Part shown: one piece after another, positions 25,121-35,399 of the stretch | Position numbering within the stretch: position 1 is the first letter of the stretch | How the letters are laid out: every line of letters starts with the position of its first letter | Origin: an uncultured Alphaproteobacteria bacterium | GTDB lineage: Bacteria > Pseudomonadota > Alphaproteobacteria > HIMB59 > GCA-002718135 | Direction of reading: 5' to 3' | Length of the DNA: 64,000 bases | Assembly (NCBI GenBank): GCA_902582755.1 | Contig: CACHSZ010000001.1 | Location: 1-64,000 of the forward strand | Program-made: the position numbers and the translations under genes | Notes under the pieces: generated by a model | What the model saw: the letters and a program-made list of their open reading frames with translations, nothing else | Databases searched by the model: none | Told to the model about the DNA's origin: nothing

Positions 25121-25714
25121 ATGGAAATACCTATTTTTCCTTTAAATGGTGCAGTCCTTTTTCCAGGTACAAGCTTGCCTCTAAACATATTTGAAAAAAG
25201 ATATATTGAAATGGTTGATTACGCACTTTCAAAGGAAAGGTGTATAGGTATGATACAAACTGATGAAAAAAATAAACTCTATAATATTGGTTGTATTGGA
25301 AAAATTCATAGTTTTAGTGAAACAACAGATGGCAGATATTTGATTAGTTTACAGGGGACAAATTGTTTTAAAATTAGAAAAGAGTTAGAAAAAAAACATA
25401 ATTTTAGGTTGATAGAGGCTGAAATGTTGAATTTTGAGGAAGATAAGAATCTTATTAATGAAAAACAAAAGAACAACCTTTTAGAAAAATATAGCCAATA
25501 TATCAAAGTTAAAAATATCAATCTAAACCTTGAAGAAATTCAAAACATAGATTTTAATCAAATAATTAAATTTATAGCAATGATTTCACCTTTTAGTGAT
25601 GTTGAAAAACAAGTTCTTCTAGAAACAAAAAATTTAAGTGACTTTTATAAAAAACTTCAATCAATTTTAGAACTTCAAATTATTGAAGATAATAATAACA
25701 AAACTATTAATTAA
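25121..25714 (+). CDS. Lon substrate-binding-domain protein (PF02190 type)
   Basis: A protein of 197 residues that starts IPIFPLNGAVLFPGTSLPLNI, the entry of the Lon N-terminal domain, and has FEKRYIEMVDYAL, IGCIGKIHSF and DGRYLISLQG. It lacks the ATPase and protease parts of Lon, so it is the stand-alone form common in alphaproteobacteria next to the YbbN-like gene. Its role is not well defined; it may bind damaged proteins. Its last eight bases overlap the convergent ubiH-like gene. Confidence 0.85.
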   Translation: MEIPIFPLNGAVLFPGTSLPLNIFEKRYIEMVDYALSKERCIGMIQTDEKNKLYNIGCIGKIHSFSETTDGRYLISLQGTNCFKIRKELEKKHNFRLIEAEMLNFEEDKNLINEKQKNNLLEKYSQYIKVKNINLNLEEIQNIDFNQIIKFIAMISPFSDVEKQVLLETKNLSDFYKKLQSILELQIIEDNNNKTIN

Positions 25715-26888
25715 CTCCCATCGCAAAATCACTGATCTGATTTTTTAATTTTTTACTTCTTTCTATTACATTGATAGCTGAAAATCTTGCTTGATTAAAA
25801 ATTTCATTATCTAATTTAAAGATGCTATCAACTTTATCTGTGATTTGATATAATCTAAAGGCCTTGAAAAAATTGTTTTTTTGAAATTCTTTACAAAATA
25901 TGTCATCTCCCAATTCCAAACCTAGAGAATTATATTTTTTAACAAGAATATATAAGCTTTCTAGATCTTGCATGCCTAGATTCCAACCTTGTCCTGCAAT
26001 TGGATGAAATGAGTGTGCGGAGTCTCCTATATAAACTGTTCTCTTTTCATAGAATTTGGAGTTTAAATGAGCTCTTAAAGGAAAAGTCTGTTTCGTGATT
26101 ATTTTTTTAATCTTACCAATACTTCCTTGAGTTTTTGAATTTAAAATATCAATAATTTTTTTGTCATCTAAAGAAATTAAAGAGTTTATAAATTCACTGG
26201 TATTTGTCCAAACTATTGAACTTTGAAACTCATTTTTATTATTTTGCATAGGCAAAATTGCAAGGGGACCATTTTTTAAAAAAAACTCGTAAGCAGTGTT
26301 TTGATGATTTTTTGAATGATAAAAATTTACAACAATTGCTTTTTTTTTATAATCTTTACTATAAATTGGTGTTTTGAATATTTTTCTAATAAAACTGTTT
26401 TTACCATCAGATGCCAATAATAAATTTGAATTAATAGAAAAATCTTTTTGTTTAGTTATTATTCTATCTTCTTTATAAAAAATATCATTAACAGATACGT
26501 TGTTAAAAATTTTTACATTTTTTTGCTTTTGTAATTTTTTATAAAAACTCTTAAGTATAAATTCGTTTCTAACTATATATCCTAAATTGGAACTCCTTCT
26601 TTGATTATCAAAATAAATTTTATTAGACTGGTTTCTGTCAATTATTTGAATTTTATTTATTGGTTCAGCATAGTTTCTAATTTCCTTCCAAATATCTATA
26701 TTTTCTAGATATTTTTTAGTTCCCTCTGAAATTGCCGTCGTTCTTTTATCTAAAATTTTTTTGTGATCAAACTTAGCATTTTTCTCTAAAATAACAACAC
26801 TGTTACCAAGCTTTGAAAGAGAGTAGGCTGCAGCGGCCCCAATCAAACCTCCCCCTATAATATTAATCTTTGATTGAATTTCTTTCAT
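25707..26888 (-). CDS. UbiH/UbiF/Coq6-type FAD-dependent hydroxylase
   Basis: A 393-residue flavin monooxygenase. It has an N-terminal INIIGGGLIGAAAAYSLSKL, DKRTTAISEGTKKYL, LLLASDGKNSFIRK in the middle, and the FAD-ribityl block VYIGDSAHSFHPIAGQGWN near residue 280, followed by LGMQDLESL. This is the ubiquinone-ring hydroxylase group. Which ring position it hydroxylates cannot be told. It overlaps the Lon-N gene tail to tail and has 47 bases before divergent ftsK. Confidence 0.88.
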   Translation of the reverse strand: MKEIQSKINIIGGGLIGAAAAYSLSKLGNSVVILEKNAKFDHKKILDKRTTAISEGTKKYLENIDIWKEIRNYAEPINKIQIIDRNQSNKIYFDNQRRSSNLGYIVRNEFILKSFYKKLQKQKNVKIFNNVSVNDIFYKEDRIITKQKDFSINSNLLLASDGKNSFIRKIFKTPIYSKDYKKKAIVVNFYHSKNHQNTAYEFFLKNGPLAILPMQNNKNEFQSSIVWTNTSEFINSLISLDDKKIIDILNSKTQGSIGKIKKIITKQTFPLRAHLNSKFYEKRTVYIGDSAHSFHPIAGQGWNLGMQDLESLYILVKKYNSLGLELGDDIFCKEFQKNNFFKAFRLYQITDKVDSIFKLDNEIFNQARFSAINVIERSKKLKNQISDFAMGVN

Positions 26889-26935
26889 AATTTTCTTCGA
26901 ATTACCATAATCTAAATGTATTACAATCTAACTAT

Positions 26936-29170
26936 ATGTTCAAGTATGGTTCTTTTAGAAATTTTATTGTTAAATTTTTTATAGGAATAGTTTTATTTGG
27001 ATTTGGTTCAATTTTTATTGCGAGCCTATATTCATACTCCCCAAATGATCCGGGCTTTAATCAATTAAATTATAAAATTAATGATAATAGGATTGAAAAT
27101 CTTTTAGGTTTTTATGGGGCTCATTTATCTAGCTTCTCATTAATTTTTATTGGGACATTAAGTTATTTATTAGCTTTTTTTATAACAATTGAGGGTGGAA
27201 AATTAATTCTAGGTATAGCTAGTAGAAAATTATTTTTAAAATTTTTATCCAATCTAATAGGCATAATAATTATCAATGTATCCTTAAAATCAATTAATCT
27301 TACTTATGTGAAGACAGGTTTGGTTTCACAGTTCTGCATCGACCTATTTACAAATTTAAATATAAAACTTGCAGAAAATATCTTTTTTTATTTTTTTTTA
27401 AATTTTCTACTTTTAGTTTTTGGGATAATTTTAATATTATTTTCTTTTAAAATAAATTTATCATGGATTAATAAAATCTTTTCTTTTTTAAAAGTTCTTA
27501 AATACTTTAAATTTCTATTTTCTATATTTAAACTGCTAAAATACATAAAATCGAAAAAACAATTAAGTAAAAAGAGTTTAAGAAGTGAACCTACAATAAA
27601 AAAAAGAAACTATGTTAATTTAAATAAGAAAAATATCGAAAAATCTAGTCGAGATAAACAGCTTGAATTAGATAATTTTAGTTATAATCTTCCATCAAAA
27701 AATATACTTTCAAAATCAAATTTAAAAAATAATAAAAGCAAAGAGATAGATAAAATAAATACTGATGCTGCTCTTAAGTTAGAAAAAACGTTATCTGAAT
27801 ATGGTGTAGAAGGGAAAATTATCGGTTTTAGCAGCGGCCCTATTGTAACATTGTTTGAGTTTGTTCCAAATGCTGGAATTAAATCAAGTAAAGTGATAGG
27901 TTTATCAGATGATATTGCTAGAGCTATGTCATCATTTTCAGCTAGAATTTCTACTCAACCAGGAAAAACTAGTCTAGGAATTGAAATACCAAATACTAAA
28001 AGAGATAGTGTTTTATTTGGTGATTTAATCGAAGAGGAGGAATTTGAAATAGAGAACGATTCTCTTATATTGGCTCTTGGTAAAGATATCTCAGGTAAAA
28101 GTATTTTCGCAAATTTAGAAAGAATGCCACATTTACTAATTGCTGGAACAACCGGTTCAGGCAAATCAGTAGGTATTAATACAATGATACTAAGCATACT
28201 TTATAAATTTAAACCTAATGAGTGCAAATTAATATTGATTGATCCTAAAATGTTAGAATTAAGTATCTATGAAGATATACCTCATTTGTTAACACCAGTT
28301 GTGACAGACCCAAAGAAAGCTGTGTTTGCTCTTAAATGGGTCGTTAGAGAAATGGAAAATCGCTATAAATTAATGAGTTCGTTAAATGTTAAAAATATAG
28401 ACTCTTATAATGATAAAGTTTTAAAAACTATTTCTAGTGGAAGAAAACTTTTTAGAGAGGTTCAAACAGGTATAGATGATGATACAAAAATGCCAATAAT
28501 TGAAAAACAAGAAATATATTTAGAAAAGATGCCCTTCATTGTTGTTGTTATCGATGAAATGGCAGACTTGATGATGGTCGCTGGTAAAGAAGTTGAGTCA
28601 TTAGTTCAGAGATTGGCTCAAATGGCAAGAGCATCAGGTATACATTTGATAACAGCGACTCAAAGACCAAGTGTTGATGTTATTACTGGAACAATAAAAG
28701 CAAATTTCCCAAGCAGAATAAGTTACAAAGTTTCTAGCAAGTTTGATAGCAGAACAATCCTTAATGAAATGGGTGCAGAACAGCTACTAGGAAGTGGTGA
28801 CATGTTATTTTTAGAGAATGGTGGAATAATTAAGAGACTTCACGGCGGCTATGTTTCCGAAAATGAGGTTGATAAAGTTGTTAATCACATAAAAAATCAA
28901 GCAACATTTGATTATAAAAAAGAGATATCTTTGTCAGAAGAAAGTTTAAATATATCATCTGGAGATGATTTAATTACAAATAATACTGATGATCTTTATA
29001 GTAAAGCAGTAGAAATTGTAGTTAAACAGCAAAAAGTGTCTACAAGTTATATTCAGAGATATCTTCAAATTGGATATAATAGAGCTGCAAGAATTGTAGA
29101 AAAGATGGAGGAAGATGGAATAATAAGTGAGGCAAATAATGCAGGAAAAAGACATGTTCTTAAAAAATAA
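26936..29170 (+). CDS. ftsK: DNA translocase FtsK
   Basis: A protein of 744 residues. Four hydrophobic segments fill the first 180, then comes a Lys-rich linker. The motor domain has AGTTGSGKSVGINTM (Walker A) near residue 405, LILIDPKMLELS, VVVIDEMADLMMVAGKE (Walker B) near 540, and HLITATQRPSVDVITGTIK. The last 65 residues are the gamma winged helix (DDLYSKAVEIVVKQQKV, YNRAARIVEKMEEDG), which reads KOPS sites. FtsK moves the chromosome ends through the septum and activates XerCD at dif. The linker is short compared with E. coli. Confidence 0.96.
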   Translation: MFKYGSFRNFIVKFFIGIVLFGFGSIFIASLYSYSPNDPGFNQLNYKINDNRIENLLGFYGAHLSSFSLIFIGTLSYLLAFFITIEGGKLILGIASRKLFLKFLSNLIGIIIINVSLKSINLTYVKTGLVSQFCIDLFTNLNIKLAENIFFYFFLNFLLLVFGIILILFSFKINLSWINKIFSFLKVLKYFKFLFSIFKLLKYIKSKKQLSKKSLRSEPTIKKRNYVNLNKKNIEKSSRDKQLELDNFSYNLPSKNILSKSNLKNNKSKEIDKINTDAALKLEKTLSEYGVEGKIIGFSSGPIVTLFEFVPNAGIKSSKVIGLSDDIARAMSSFSARISTQPGKTSLGIEIPNTKRDSVLFGDLIEEEEFEIENDSLILALGKDISGKSIFANLERMPHLLIAGTTGSGKSVGINTMILSILYKFKPNECKLILIDPKMLELSIYEDIPHLLTPVVTDPKKAVFALKWVVREMENRYKLMSSLNVKNIDSYNDKVLKTISSGRKLFREVQTGIDDDTKMPIIEKQEIYLEKMPFIVVVIDEMADLMMVAGKEVESLVQRLAQMARASGIHLITATQRPSVDVITGTIKANFPSRISYKVSSKFDSRTILNEMGAEQLLGSGDMLFLENGGIIKRLHGGYVSENEVDKVVNHIKNQATFDYKKEISLSEESLNISSGDDLITNNTDDLYSKAVEIVVKQQKVSTSYIQRYLQIGYNRAARIVEKMEEDGIISEANNAGKRHVLKK

Positions 29171-29750
29171 AAGTAGTTTTTTTTATTTTATCTCAGTTAT
29201 TTTTTTTTTATTTACTTACAAAGTCCACTCAGAATCAAATGATAAAATTAAGATTATAAATTATCTAGACACACTAGAAAATTTTTCTGCTTCATTTTTA
29301 CAAAACGATGGTAATAATATAAGTGAGGGAAAAGTTTTTATTGGCGAAAAAAGAGTAAGAGCTGAATATATATCACCAGAAAGGATTTTAATTATTTTAG
29401 ATGAAGATAAAGCTATGTACTATAATTATGAACTTGAAGAGGATGAATTCTTTAATCCGAGAAATACAAATGCTTGGTTTTTTTATGATATTTTTAGAAA
29501 TCCTCTTTTTTTTAAAAATGCTAAAATAGAGTTTAAAGATAATCAATTAATTCTTGAAAAAAATGGGGTTGATATAAGTGAGAATGAATATTTCATAAGA
29601 GTTTTCTTTGAAAACAATCCTTTAGTTTTAAGAAAAGTAGATCTTTGGATTAACAATGAAGTTCTGAGTTTATCAATTTACAATCATAATTATAATGAAC
29701 AATTTAATAAAGATTTGTTTAAACTAATAAATCCCAGATTTTTGAATTAA
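29154..29750 (+). CDS. lolA: Outer-membrane lipoprotein carrier LolA
   Basis: The start at ATG 29154 (MFLKNKSSFFYFISV) gives a 198-residue protein with a signal peptide ending around VHSES; an earlier in-frame ATG would add nine residues inside ftsK. The body shows LDTLENFSASFLQ, EGKVFIGEKRVRAEY and ERILIILDEDKAMYYNYELEE, the pattern of LolA/LolA-like carriers. LolA picks lipoproteins from the LolCDE complex and carries them over the periplasm. It overlaps ftsK by 17 bases, as in several alphaproteobacteria. Its end overlaps the next leftward gene by four bases. Confidence 0.83.
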   Translation: MFLKNKSSFFYFISVIFFLFTYKVHSESNDKIKIINYLDTLENFSASFLQNDGNNISEGKVFIGEKRVRAEYISPERILIILDEDKAMYYNYELEEDEFFNPRNTNAWFFYDIFRNPLFFKNAKIEFKDNQLILEKNGVDISENEYFIRVFFENNPLVLRKVDLWINNEVLSLSIYNHNYNEQFNKDLFKLINPRFLN

Positions 29751-30349
29751 ACTGTGATCAGTAACTTTTCATTTTTAGTTTGTATTTTGACTTTTGTTTG
29801 AATTTCATTCATTTTTTTTCTTATTCTTGTAAGGTGACTCTCAAGAGAATTGGTTTCGACATTGGATTTAATTTTTAGAATATTTTCTTTTATAATAGTT
29901 TTGCTTGTTTCCCTCTCTCTTATTAACAATGTTAGTATTTCTAGCTCTACTTTTGTTAAATAACAAAAATAATCATTTTTAAGATTTGTTAATTTTTCAT
30001 TATCTATAGCGATATCATGAAAATAGAATTTTAAGCTCTGTATAAAATTTTCAATTTTATTTTTTATATTATTTGCTGAGGTTGGTATATTTAATGTTTG
30101 AAAGCTGTTATTTAAATCTAATTTTTTATAATGTAAATTTGATATTATAAGATAATTATTATTTAGATTTTTAAATTTAATTTTATTAGCATCTTTATCA
30201 TTAATAATAATAACGACGTTTACGTTTGTGCTTTGTTCTTTATAATCAATATCTTCTAATTTTAGAAAAGTTAATTCATATTTAGATAGGAACTCTGAAA
30301 GAAAACTATTAATATTATTGTTTGTAAATATATTTAATTTATTTTTCAT
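29747..30349 (-). CDS. Winged-helix DNA-binding protein, OmpR-like C-terminus
   Basis: A protein of 200 residues. The last 80 match the OmpR/PhoB winged helix: YLTKVELEILTLLIRERET, NSLESHLTRIRKKMNE for the recognition helix, and a closing KIQTKNEKLLITV in place of the usual glycine hairpin. The first 110 residues have a strand-helix pattern like a receiver domain (VVIIINDKDA, YLIISNL) but no clear phospho-Asp surroundings. It is probably an atypical regulator that is not phosphorylated. It overlaps yggS by one base. Confidence 0.6.
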   Translation of the reverse strand: MKNKLNIFTNNNINSFLSEFLSKYELTFLKLEDIDYKEQSTNVNVVIIINDKDANKIKFKNLNNNYLIISNLHYKKLDLNNSFQTLNIPTSANNIKNKIENFIQSLKFYFHDIAIDNEKLTNLKNDYFCYLTKVELEILTLLIRERETSKTIIKENILKIKSNVETNSLESHLTRIRKKMNEIQTKVKIQTKNEKLLITV

Positions 30350-30984
30350 TATCTTTTTCCAAATAATATAGTTCCAAGCCTTATGTATGTTGGGTCAAAT
30401 TGTAATGCCTTCTCATAATCATTACTCATACCGATACTCAATTCATTAATATTATTTTCATTTGCTAAAATTTTAAGTTTAGAAAAATGATATGATGGTT
30501 CTTCATCAATAGGTGGAATACACATCAAACCTTGGATTTTTAATTTCATCTCAACTTTTAAAAAAAAAAGAAAATCTTTTACATCTTCTGGGAAAATTCC
30601 ACTTTTTGATTTTTCTTTACCCGTATTAACTTGAAGAAAAATTTTCTTATTTTCGAGAAAATCTAGATGTTTAGAAAACTCTCTTGCTATTTTTTCTCTA
30701 TCCAAGGTATGAAAAACATCAAACAAATGTATTGCGGTCTTAACTTTGTTTGATTGTAGCGGCCCCGTCAAATGTAATTCTATTTTTGGGTTATTTTGCT
30801 TAATCTTCTGGAATTTATCTTCAGCTTCTTGAACTCTATTTTCACCAAATATATAGACACCAGAATTTATTGCTTCCAGAATACTTTCTATTGGGTGATT
30901 TTTAGATATAGCTACAATTTTGGCAGAATTACTGCTATTTTTCAAAAAATCATTGATTTCATTGAATTTTTTTGCATTAAACAT
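30349..30984 (-). CDS. YggS-family PLP-binding protein
   Basis: A protein of 211 residues. It has AKIVAISKNHPIESI with the PLP-binding Lys near residue 27, YIFGENRVQEAEDKF, LHLTGPLQSNKVKTAI near residue 75, and ELSIGMSNDYEKALQ and YIRLGTILFGKR at the end. All are hallmarks of the YggS/PLPBP family, which keeps PLP and amino-acid pools in balance. It is slightly shorter than usual (about 220-235). The divergent porin promoter lies in the 156 bases before its start. Confidence 0.9.
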   Translation of the reverse strand: MFNAKKFNEINDFLKNSSNSAKIVAISKNHPIESILEAINSGVYIFGENRVQEAEDKFQKIKQNNPKIELHLTGPLQSNKVKTAIHLFDVFHTLDREKIAREFSKHLDFLENKKIFLQVNTGKEKSKSGIFPEDVKDFLFFLKVEMKLKIQGLMCIPPIDEEPSYHFSKLKILANENNINELSIGMSNDYEKALQFDPTYIRLGTILFGKR

Positions 30985-31047
30985 AATTTGGTATGTTGTA
31001 AATTAACAACACTAATTAAAAAAATATAATAATTCATTATGCTTTTT

Positions 31048-31076
31048 TTGTAATTTATTCAATTTTTAAATAATAC
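31048..31076 (+). promoter_or_regulatory. Sigma-70 promoter of the porin gene
   Basis: TTGTAA at 31048-31053 and TAATAC at 31071-31076 are separated by exactly 17 bases. Transcription would start near 31083, giving a leader of about 58 bases. An exact AAGGAG ribosome-binding site lies at 31129-31134, a few bases before the ATG at 31141, which is stronger than for most genes here. That fits a highly expressed gene. Confidence 0.6.
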
Positions 31077-31140
31077 CATAATCCAATACAAGTATGTTTC
31101 TTGTATTTAATGAATATTCATTAACTCAAAAGGAGTAATT

Positions 31141-32184
31141 ATGAAAAAAGAACTATTAATGGGAACTGCTCTAGTTTCTACGCTTGGTGCTGCTTCAGTT
31201 GCTGAAGCTGTAACAGCTACTATGAGTGGTAACCACCAAACTGGTATTGAATTTGATTCACCTACAGGTGGAACAGATACAAATGCTCAGACTACAGATA
31301 ACAACTTCACAGTTTCATTATCTGAAACAACTGATGGTGGTATCACTATTTCATCTAGCTTTAAAGTAATGGATGAAGATTCAAAATATGATGCAGATGC
31401 AGGTTTTACTTTAGCATTTACTGATGGCTCTAAGCTTGACGTTATTAATGCTGGTAACGCAGCTGGGTCACATGCTGTTTCTATTCCAGGTTCAGCTGGT
31501 TCTGAAGGTGTTAGAAATACATCTACAAACATGGCTCCAACTGGTTTAGACTTCATGACTGCAGCTACTAAATTAGGTATTGAGTATCACACTGCTGCTG
31601 ACTTTGTTGCAGATGGTTTATCTGCATCTATCTCAGCTTCAACTGATACTGGTGCAGCTGCTGGTGCTACTTACAGAGTAGACAGTCACATTGCTGTTGG
31701 TGCTACATATGTAACTGACTTCGGTGATACTGCTGTAACAGTTGGTGCTGGTTATACTGCGGCTGAAGGTTCAAATACTGGTAACCAAGTATCTGATGAT
31801 ACTGGTGGTGCTCACGTTGGTATAAGTGCTGTAACTGGTGATTTAACTGTAGCTATTGGTGCTGCAGACGGATCAGTTGCTGGTGTTTCACTAAACGGTT
31901 CAGATGAATACAATGGTGAAGTTTTAAAAGCTGGTGTGAAGTATGTATCTGGTGATCTAACATTTAATGTTGGAATTGCTTCAGGTGAAGCAAACGACCG
32001 TGCTTATGGTCAAGACCAAGGTACAAATGAAGACTCACAAGATGTAACTTCAGCAAGTGTATCTTACGCTGTTGCTGCTGGTGTAACTGCTATGATCGGA
32101 TACACAAGCACTGAATCAACTGATGAAGGTGCAGGTACTGATGATGGATCTGCATGGTACATCGGTGCAAATATGTCATTCTAA
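31141..32184 (+). CDS. Outer-membrane porin
   Basis: A protein of 347 residues with a signal peptide (MKKELLMGTALVSTLGAASV, cut after AEA). The mature part is rich in Gly, Ala, Thr and Ser with alternating beta-strand patterns (ATYRVDSHIAVGATYV, DLTVAIGAADGS), acidic loops, and a terminal Phe (YIGANMSF), the beta-barrel assembly signal. It is a general porin of the alphaproteobacterial type. Its codon use is far less AT-biased than that of its neighbours (GCT, GGT, ACT, AAC and GAC rich), which marks very high expression. Its own promoter and terminator make it a single-gene unit. Confidence 0.88.
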   Translation: MKKELLMGTALVSTLGAASVAEAVTATMSGNHQTGIEFDSPTGGTDTNAQTTDNNFTVSLSETTDGGITISSSFKVMDEDSKYDADAGFTLAFTDGSKLDVINAGNAAGSHAVSIPGSAGSEGVRNTSTNMAPTGLDFMTAATKLGIEYHTAADFVADGLSASISASTDTGAAAGATYRVDSHIAVGATYVTDFGDTAVTVGAGYTAAEGSNTGNQVSDDTGGAHVGISAVTGDLTVAIGAADGSVAGVSLNGSDEYNGEVLKAGVKYVSGDLTFNVGIASGEANDRAYGQDQGTNEDSQDVTSASVSYAVAAGVTAMIGYTSTESTDEGAGTDDGSAWYIGANMSF

Positions 32185-32206
32185 TTAAAGATTTTATATC
32201 TTTAGA

Positions 32207-32238
32207 AACGGCACTTTTTATAAGTGCCGTTTTTTTTA
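32207..32238 (+). terminator. Rho-independent terminator of the porin gene
   Basis: AACGGCACTT and AAGTGCCGTT form a perfect ten-base stem (32207-32216 and 32222-32231) with a five-base loop, followed by a run of T. It starts 22 bases after the porin stop. It is the clearest factor-independent terminator in the window. Confidence 0.95.
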
Positions 32239-32277
32239 TGTTTTACATTTAGTCGCCAATACAATAATTAACCTTTA

Positions 32278-32892
32278 ATGATTATTACTAGAATAATTCT
32301 TATACTTTCACTATTTTTTGTTTTCTCATGCAACAGTGGTAAAAGTGAAAAAGAAATGGAAGAGCTTTGGTCCAAAGCACAAACAAGACAACAAATTTTG
32401 GATAGATCAGGAACCAAATTCAACTCTGCTATAGATATGGATTTAGCTATGAAAGATGCTGAGACAAGACTTCAAAGTGGGGGTGGTTTATTTGGAAAAG
32501 ACGGGTTAACGCTTGGAAAGGCATTAGGTAATAATAAAAAGGACAACAAAAAAAGTGCTTCTGCAATAAGTATGGGCATGGCTGTAAATCCTTATTTGTG
32601 GAGGGGTGCATTAGAAACAATTAATTTTATGCCCTTAAATTCAGCCGATCCAATTGGTGGAACAATTATAACTGACTGGTATTCTACCACTGAAAATCAA
32701 AAAGAAAGATGTAAACTTAATATATTTATATTAGGAATTGATCTTAAAACAGAAAACTTAAAAGTAACATCTTTTTGTCAAGAATATAGAGAGAATATGT
32801 GGGTGGCCAAAAGCGTCGAAGAAGAAAAGAGTATTAAAATTGAAAATGCTATTTTGAATAAAGCAAAAAAATTAAGACTCCAATCAAGCTAA
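32278..32892 (+). CDS. DUF3576 lipoprotein
   Basis: A protein of 204 residues with a lipoprotein signal ([18 protein letters not shown], Cys 18 in FSCNS). The C-terminal half has [20 protein letters not shown] and [14 protein letters not shown], the hallmark of DUF3576, then [17 protein letters not shown]3576 proteins sit just before leuS in many alphaproteobacteria, as here, and are thought to work at the outer membrane with LptE. The role is unproven. Confidence 0.88.
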   Translation: MIITRIILILSLFFVFSCNSGKSEKEMEELWSKAQTRQQILDRSGTKFNSAIDMDLAMKDAETRLQSGGGLFGKDGLTLGKALGNNKKDNKKSASAISMGMAVNPYLWRGALETINFMPLNSADPIGGTIITDWYSTTENQKERCKLNIFILGIDLKTENLKVTSFCQEYRENMWVAKSVEEEKSIKIENAILNKAKKLRLQSS

Positions 32893-32894
32893 AA

Positions 32895-35399
32895 GTGTCA
32901 TCAAGATACAATCACAAAATTATAGAAAAAAAATGGCAGGATGTTTGGTCCGACAAAGATATTTTTCAGACATCAAAAGATTTAAATAAAAAAAAATATT
33001 ATGTTTTAGAAATGTTTCCATATCCCTCAGGTAAAATTCACATGGGTCATGTTCGAAACTATACACTTGGTGATGTTGTAGCAAGATATAAAAGAATGAA
33101 AGGATACAATGTTCTTCATCCCATGGGCTGGGATGCCTTTGGCCTTCCAGCTGAAAATGCAGCTATCACTGAAAAAAAACACCCAGAAAAATGGACTTAC
33201 CAAAATATAAAAACTATGAAAAATCAGTTATTACAGATGGGGTTATCTTTAGATTGGAATAGAGAAATAGCAACATGCCATCCTGAATACTATAAGCATG
33301 AACAAAAATTTTTTATAGATATGTTTAAAGCTGGTCTTGCTTACAAAAAAGAAGCTGAGGTAAACTGGGATCCTGTTGATAAAACTGTTTTAGCAAATGA
33401 ACAAGTAATAGATGGTAAGGGTTGGAGATCGGGTGCTGTTGTTGAAAAAAAAATACTCTCTCAATGGTTTTTAAAAATCAGTAAATATTCTGATGAACTT
33501 TTAAGTGATTTAGATAAATTAGAAAATTGGCCAAATAAAGTAAAGACGATGCAGTCAAACTGGATTGGAAAATCTATTGGTGCAGAAATAAATTTTAAAA
33601 TTTCTGAGAATAAGTCACACATTACTGTGTTTACTACTAGGCCGGACACTATTTTTGGTGCAACCTTTCTTGCAATATCTACTGATCATGATTTAGCAGT
33701 TAGGGTTTCAGATCAAAACGATAATCTAAAAAAATTTATTAATGATTGTAAAAACTTGAATCATGAAAAAATTAAAATGGGATTTGATATTGGCTTAACT
33801 GCCGACCACCCTTTTATAGAAGGAAAAAAATTACCTATTTATGTGGCTAATTTTGTTTTAAAAGAATACGGACTTGGGGCAATATTTGGATGTCCAGCAC
33901 ATGATCAAAGAGATTTAGATTTTGCCAATCAATACAATCTTGATGTTATTCCTGTTGTTATGCCATCTAATACTAAAGGTGATTTCAAAATTGTCAAAGA
34001 AGCCTTTACTGAGGAAGGGGTGATATTTAATTCTGAATTTTTGAATGGATTGGATATTGAAGAAGCAAAGGAAAAAATAATAAACGAAATAGAGCAAAAA
34101 AAAATTGGTAGAAGAAAAGTTAATTTTAAGTTGAGAGACTGGGGTATTTCAAGACAGCGTTTTTGGGGTTGTCCGATACCAATTATCTATAGAGAAGACG
34201 GTGAAGTCTTGGCAGTTGAAGAAGATCAGCTTCCTGTAAAACTTCCTAATATTGAAAATTTTAATGAAACATCAAGTAAATTAAATAACATTTTTGAGTG
34301 GAAAGAAACTGTGTGTCCAAAAACAGGCATGAAGGCTTTTAGGGAAACTGATACATTTGATACCTTTTTTGAGTCATCATGGTATTATTTTAGATATTGC
34401 AATTCAAGACTAGAAAAACCGTTTGAAAAGGAAGATATAAAATACTGGTTGCCAGTTGATCAATACATCGGAGGTATTGAACACGCAATACTGCATCTTC
34501 TTTATTCAAGATTTTTTACTAAAGCACTAAGAGATCTCGAATATTTTGAGTTAGACGAGCCTTTTAAGGGTTTGTTCACACAAGGGATGGTGACTCATAT
34601 TACCTATAGAAACAAAAGTGGTGAGTGGGTTGAACCAAAAGATGTAGAAAAGTTTAAAGAGGGCTTTAGAGATAAAAGTGGGTTAATAGTTGAAACAGGT
34701 AAAGTAGAAAAAATGAGTAAGTCTAAAAAAAATGTTGTCGATCCTAATGATATAATTGAGCTGTATGGCGCTGACACAGCTAGATGGTTTATGTTATCTG
34801 ATAGTCCACCAGAAAGAGATTTACAATGGAGTGATACCGGTATCGCAGCTTCATTTAAGTTTATAAGTAAACTATATGAATTTATTGATAAATTTAATAA
34901 TTATAAATCTAATAATACAGACGATGATCATATAATTGAAAACTTAAAATCTATAATAAATGAAGTATCTGAAAACATTGAGGCTTTTCAATTTAATAAG
35001 TCAGTAGCTAAAATATATGAATACGTGAACATTCTTAATGATGCGCTATCTAAAAAAAAATTATCTAAAAATTCATTTGAATGGTCATTAAAAAAACTTT
35101 CTATAATTTTACAACCCTTTGTGCCACATATTAGTGAGGAAATTTGGTCAAATTTTAGTGAGAAACTATGTATTAATGAAGTTTGGCTTAGTGAAAAAGT
35201 TAAGAAAAAATTAAATTTAAAAATAGCCATACAAATTAATGGGAAGACAAAAGATGTGATTGAAATAGATGAAAAACTTTCAAAAGAAATGATTTTAGAT
35301 ATTGTAAGAAATAACAATAAAATAAAGAAAAATTTATTAGGTAAAAATGTCATTAAAGAAATTTATGTTCCAGGAAAAATTGTAAACTTAGTGGTATAA
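32895..35399 (+). CDS. leuS: Leucyl-tRNA synthetase
   Basis: A protein of 834 residues starting at GTG 32895, two bases after the DUF3576 stop. The class I signatures are [20 protein letters not shown] (HIGH-like HMGH near 50) and [16 protein letters not shown] (KMSKS near 600). The editing domain holds [14 protein letters not shown] and HDQRDLDFA. The Zn-less connective region and the C-terminal anticodon domain ([13 protein letters not shown]) are complete. It attaches leucine to tRNA-Leu. The stop overlaps the next start (TAATG). Confidence 0.97.
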   Translation: MSSRYNHKIIEKKWQDVWSDKDIFQTSKDLNKKKYYVLEMFPYPSGKIHMGHVRNYTLGDVVARYKRMKGYNVLHPMGWDAFGLPAENAAITEKKHPEKWTYQNIKTMKNQLLQMGLSLDWNREIATCHPEYYKHEQKFFIDMFKAGLAYKKEAEVNWDPVDKTVLANEQVIDGKGWRSGAVVEKKILSQWFLKISKYSDELLSDLDKLENWPNKVKTMQSNWIGKSIGAEINFKISENKSHITVFTTRPDTIFGATFLAISTDHDLAVRVSDQNDNLKKFINDCKNLNHEKIKMGFDIGLTADHPFIEGKKLPIYVANFVLKEYGLGAIFGCPAHDQRDLDFANQYNLDVIPVVMPSNTKGDFKIVKEAFTEEGVIFNSEFLNGLDIEEAKEKIINEIEQKKIGRRKVNFKLRDWGISRQRFWGCPIPIIYREDGEVLAVEEDQLPVKLPNIENFNETSSKLNNIFEWKETVCPKTGMKAFRETDTFDTFFESSWYYFRYCNSRLEKPFEKEDIKYWLPVDQYIGGIEHAILHLLYSRFFTKALRDLEYFELDEPFKGLFTQGMVTHITYRNKSGEWVEPKDVEKFKEGFRDKSGLIVETGKVEKMSKSKKNVVDPNDIIELYGADTARWFMLSDSPPERDLQWSDTGIAASFKFISKLYEFIDKFNNYKSNNTDDDHIIENLKSIINEVSENIEAFQFNKSVAKIYEYVNILNDALSKKKLSKNSFEWSLKKLSIILQPFVPHISEEIWSNFSEKLCINEVWLSEKVKKKLNLKIAIQINGKTKDVIEIDEKLSKEMILDIVRNNNKIKKNLLGKNVIKEIYVPGKIVNLVV

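Noticed and set aside
34988..35353. 121-residue frame antisense to leuS
   Set aside because: It mirrors the C-terminal leuS domain and has no independent feature.
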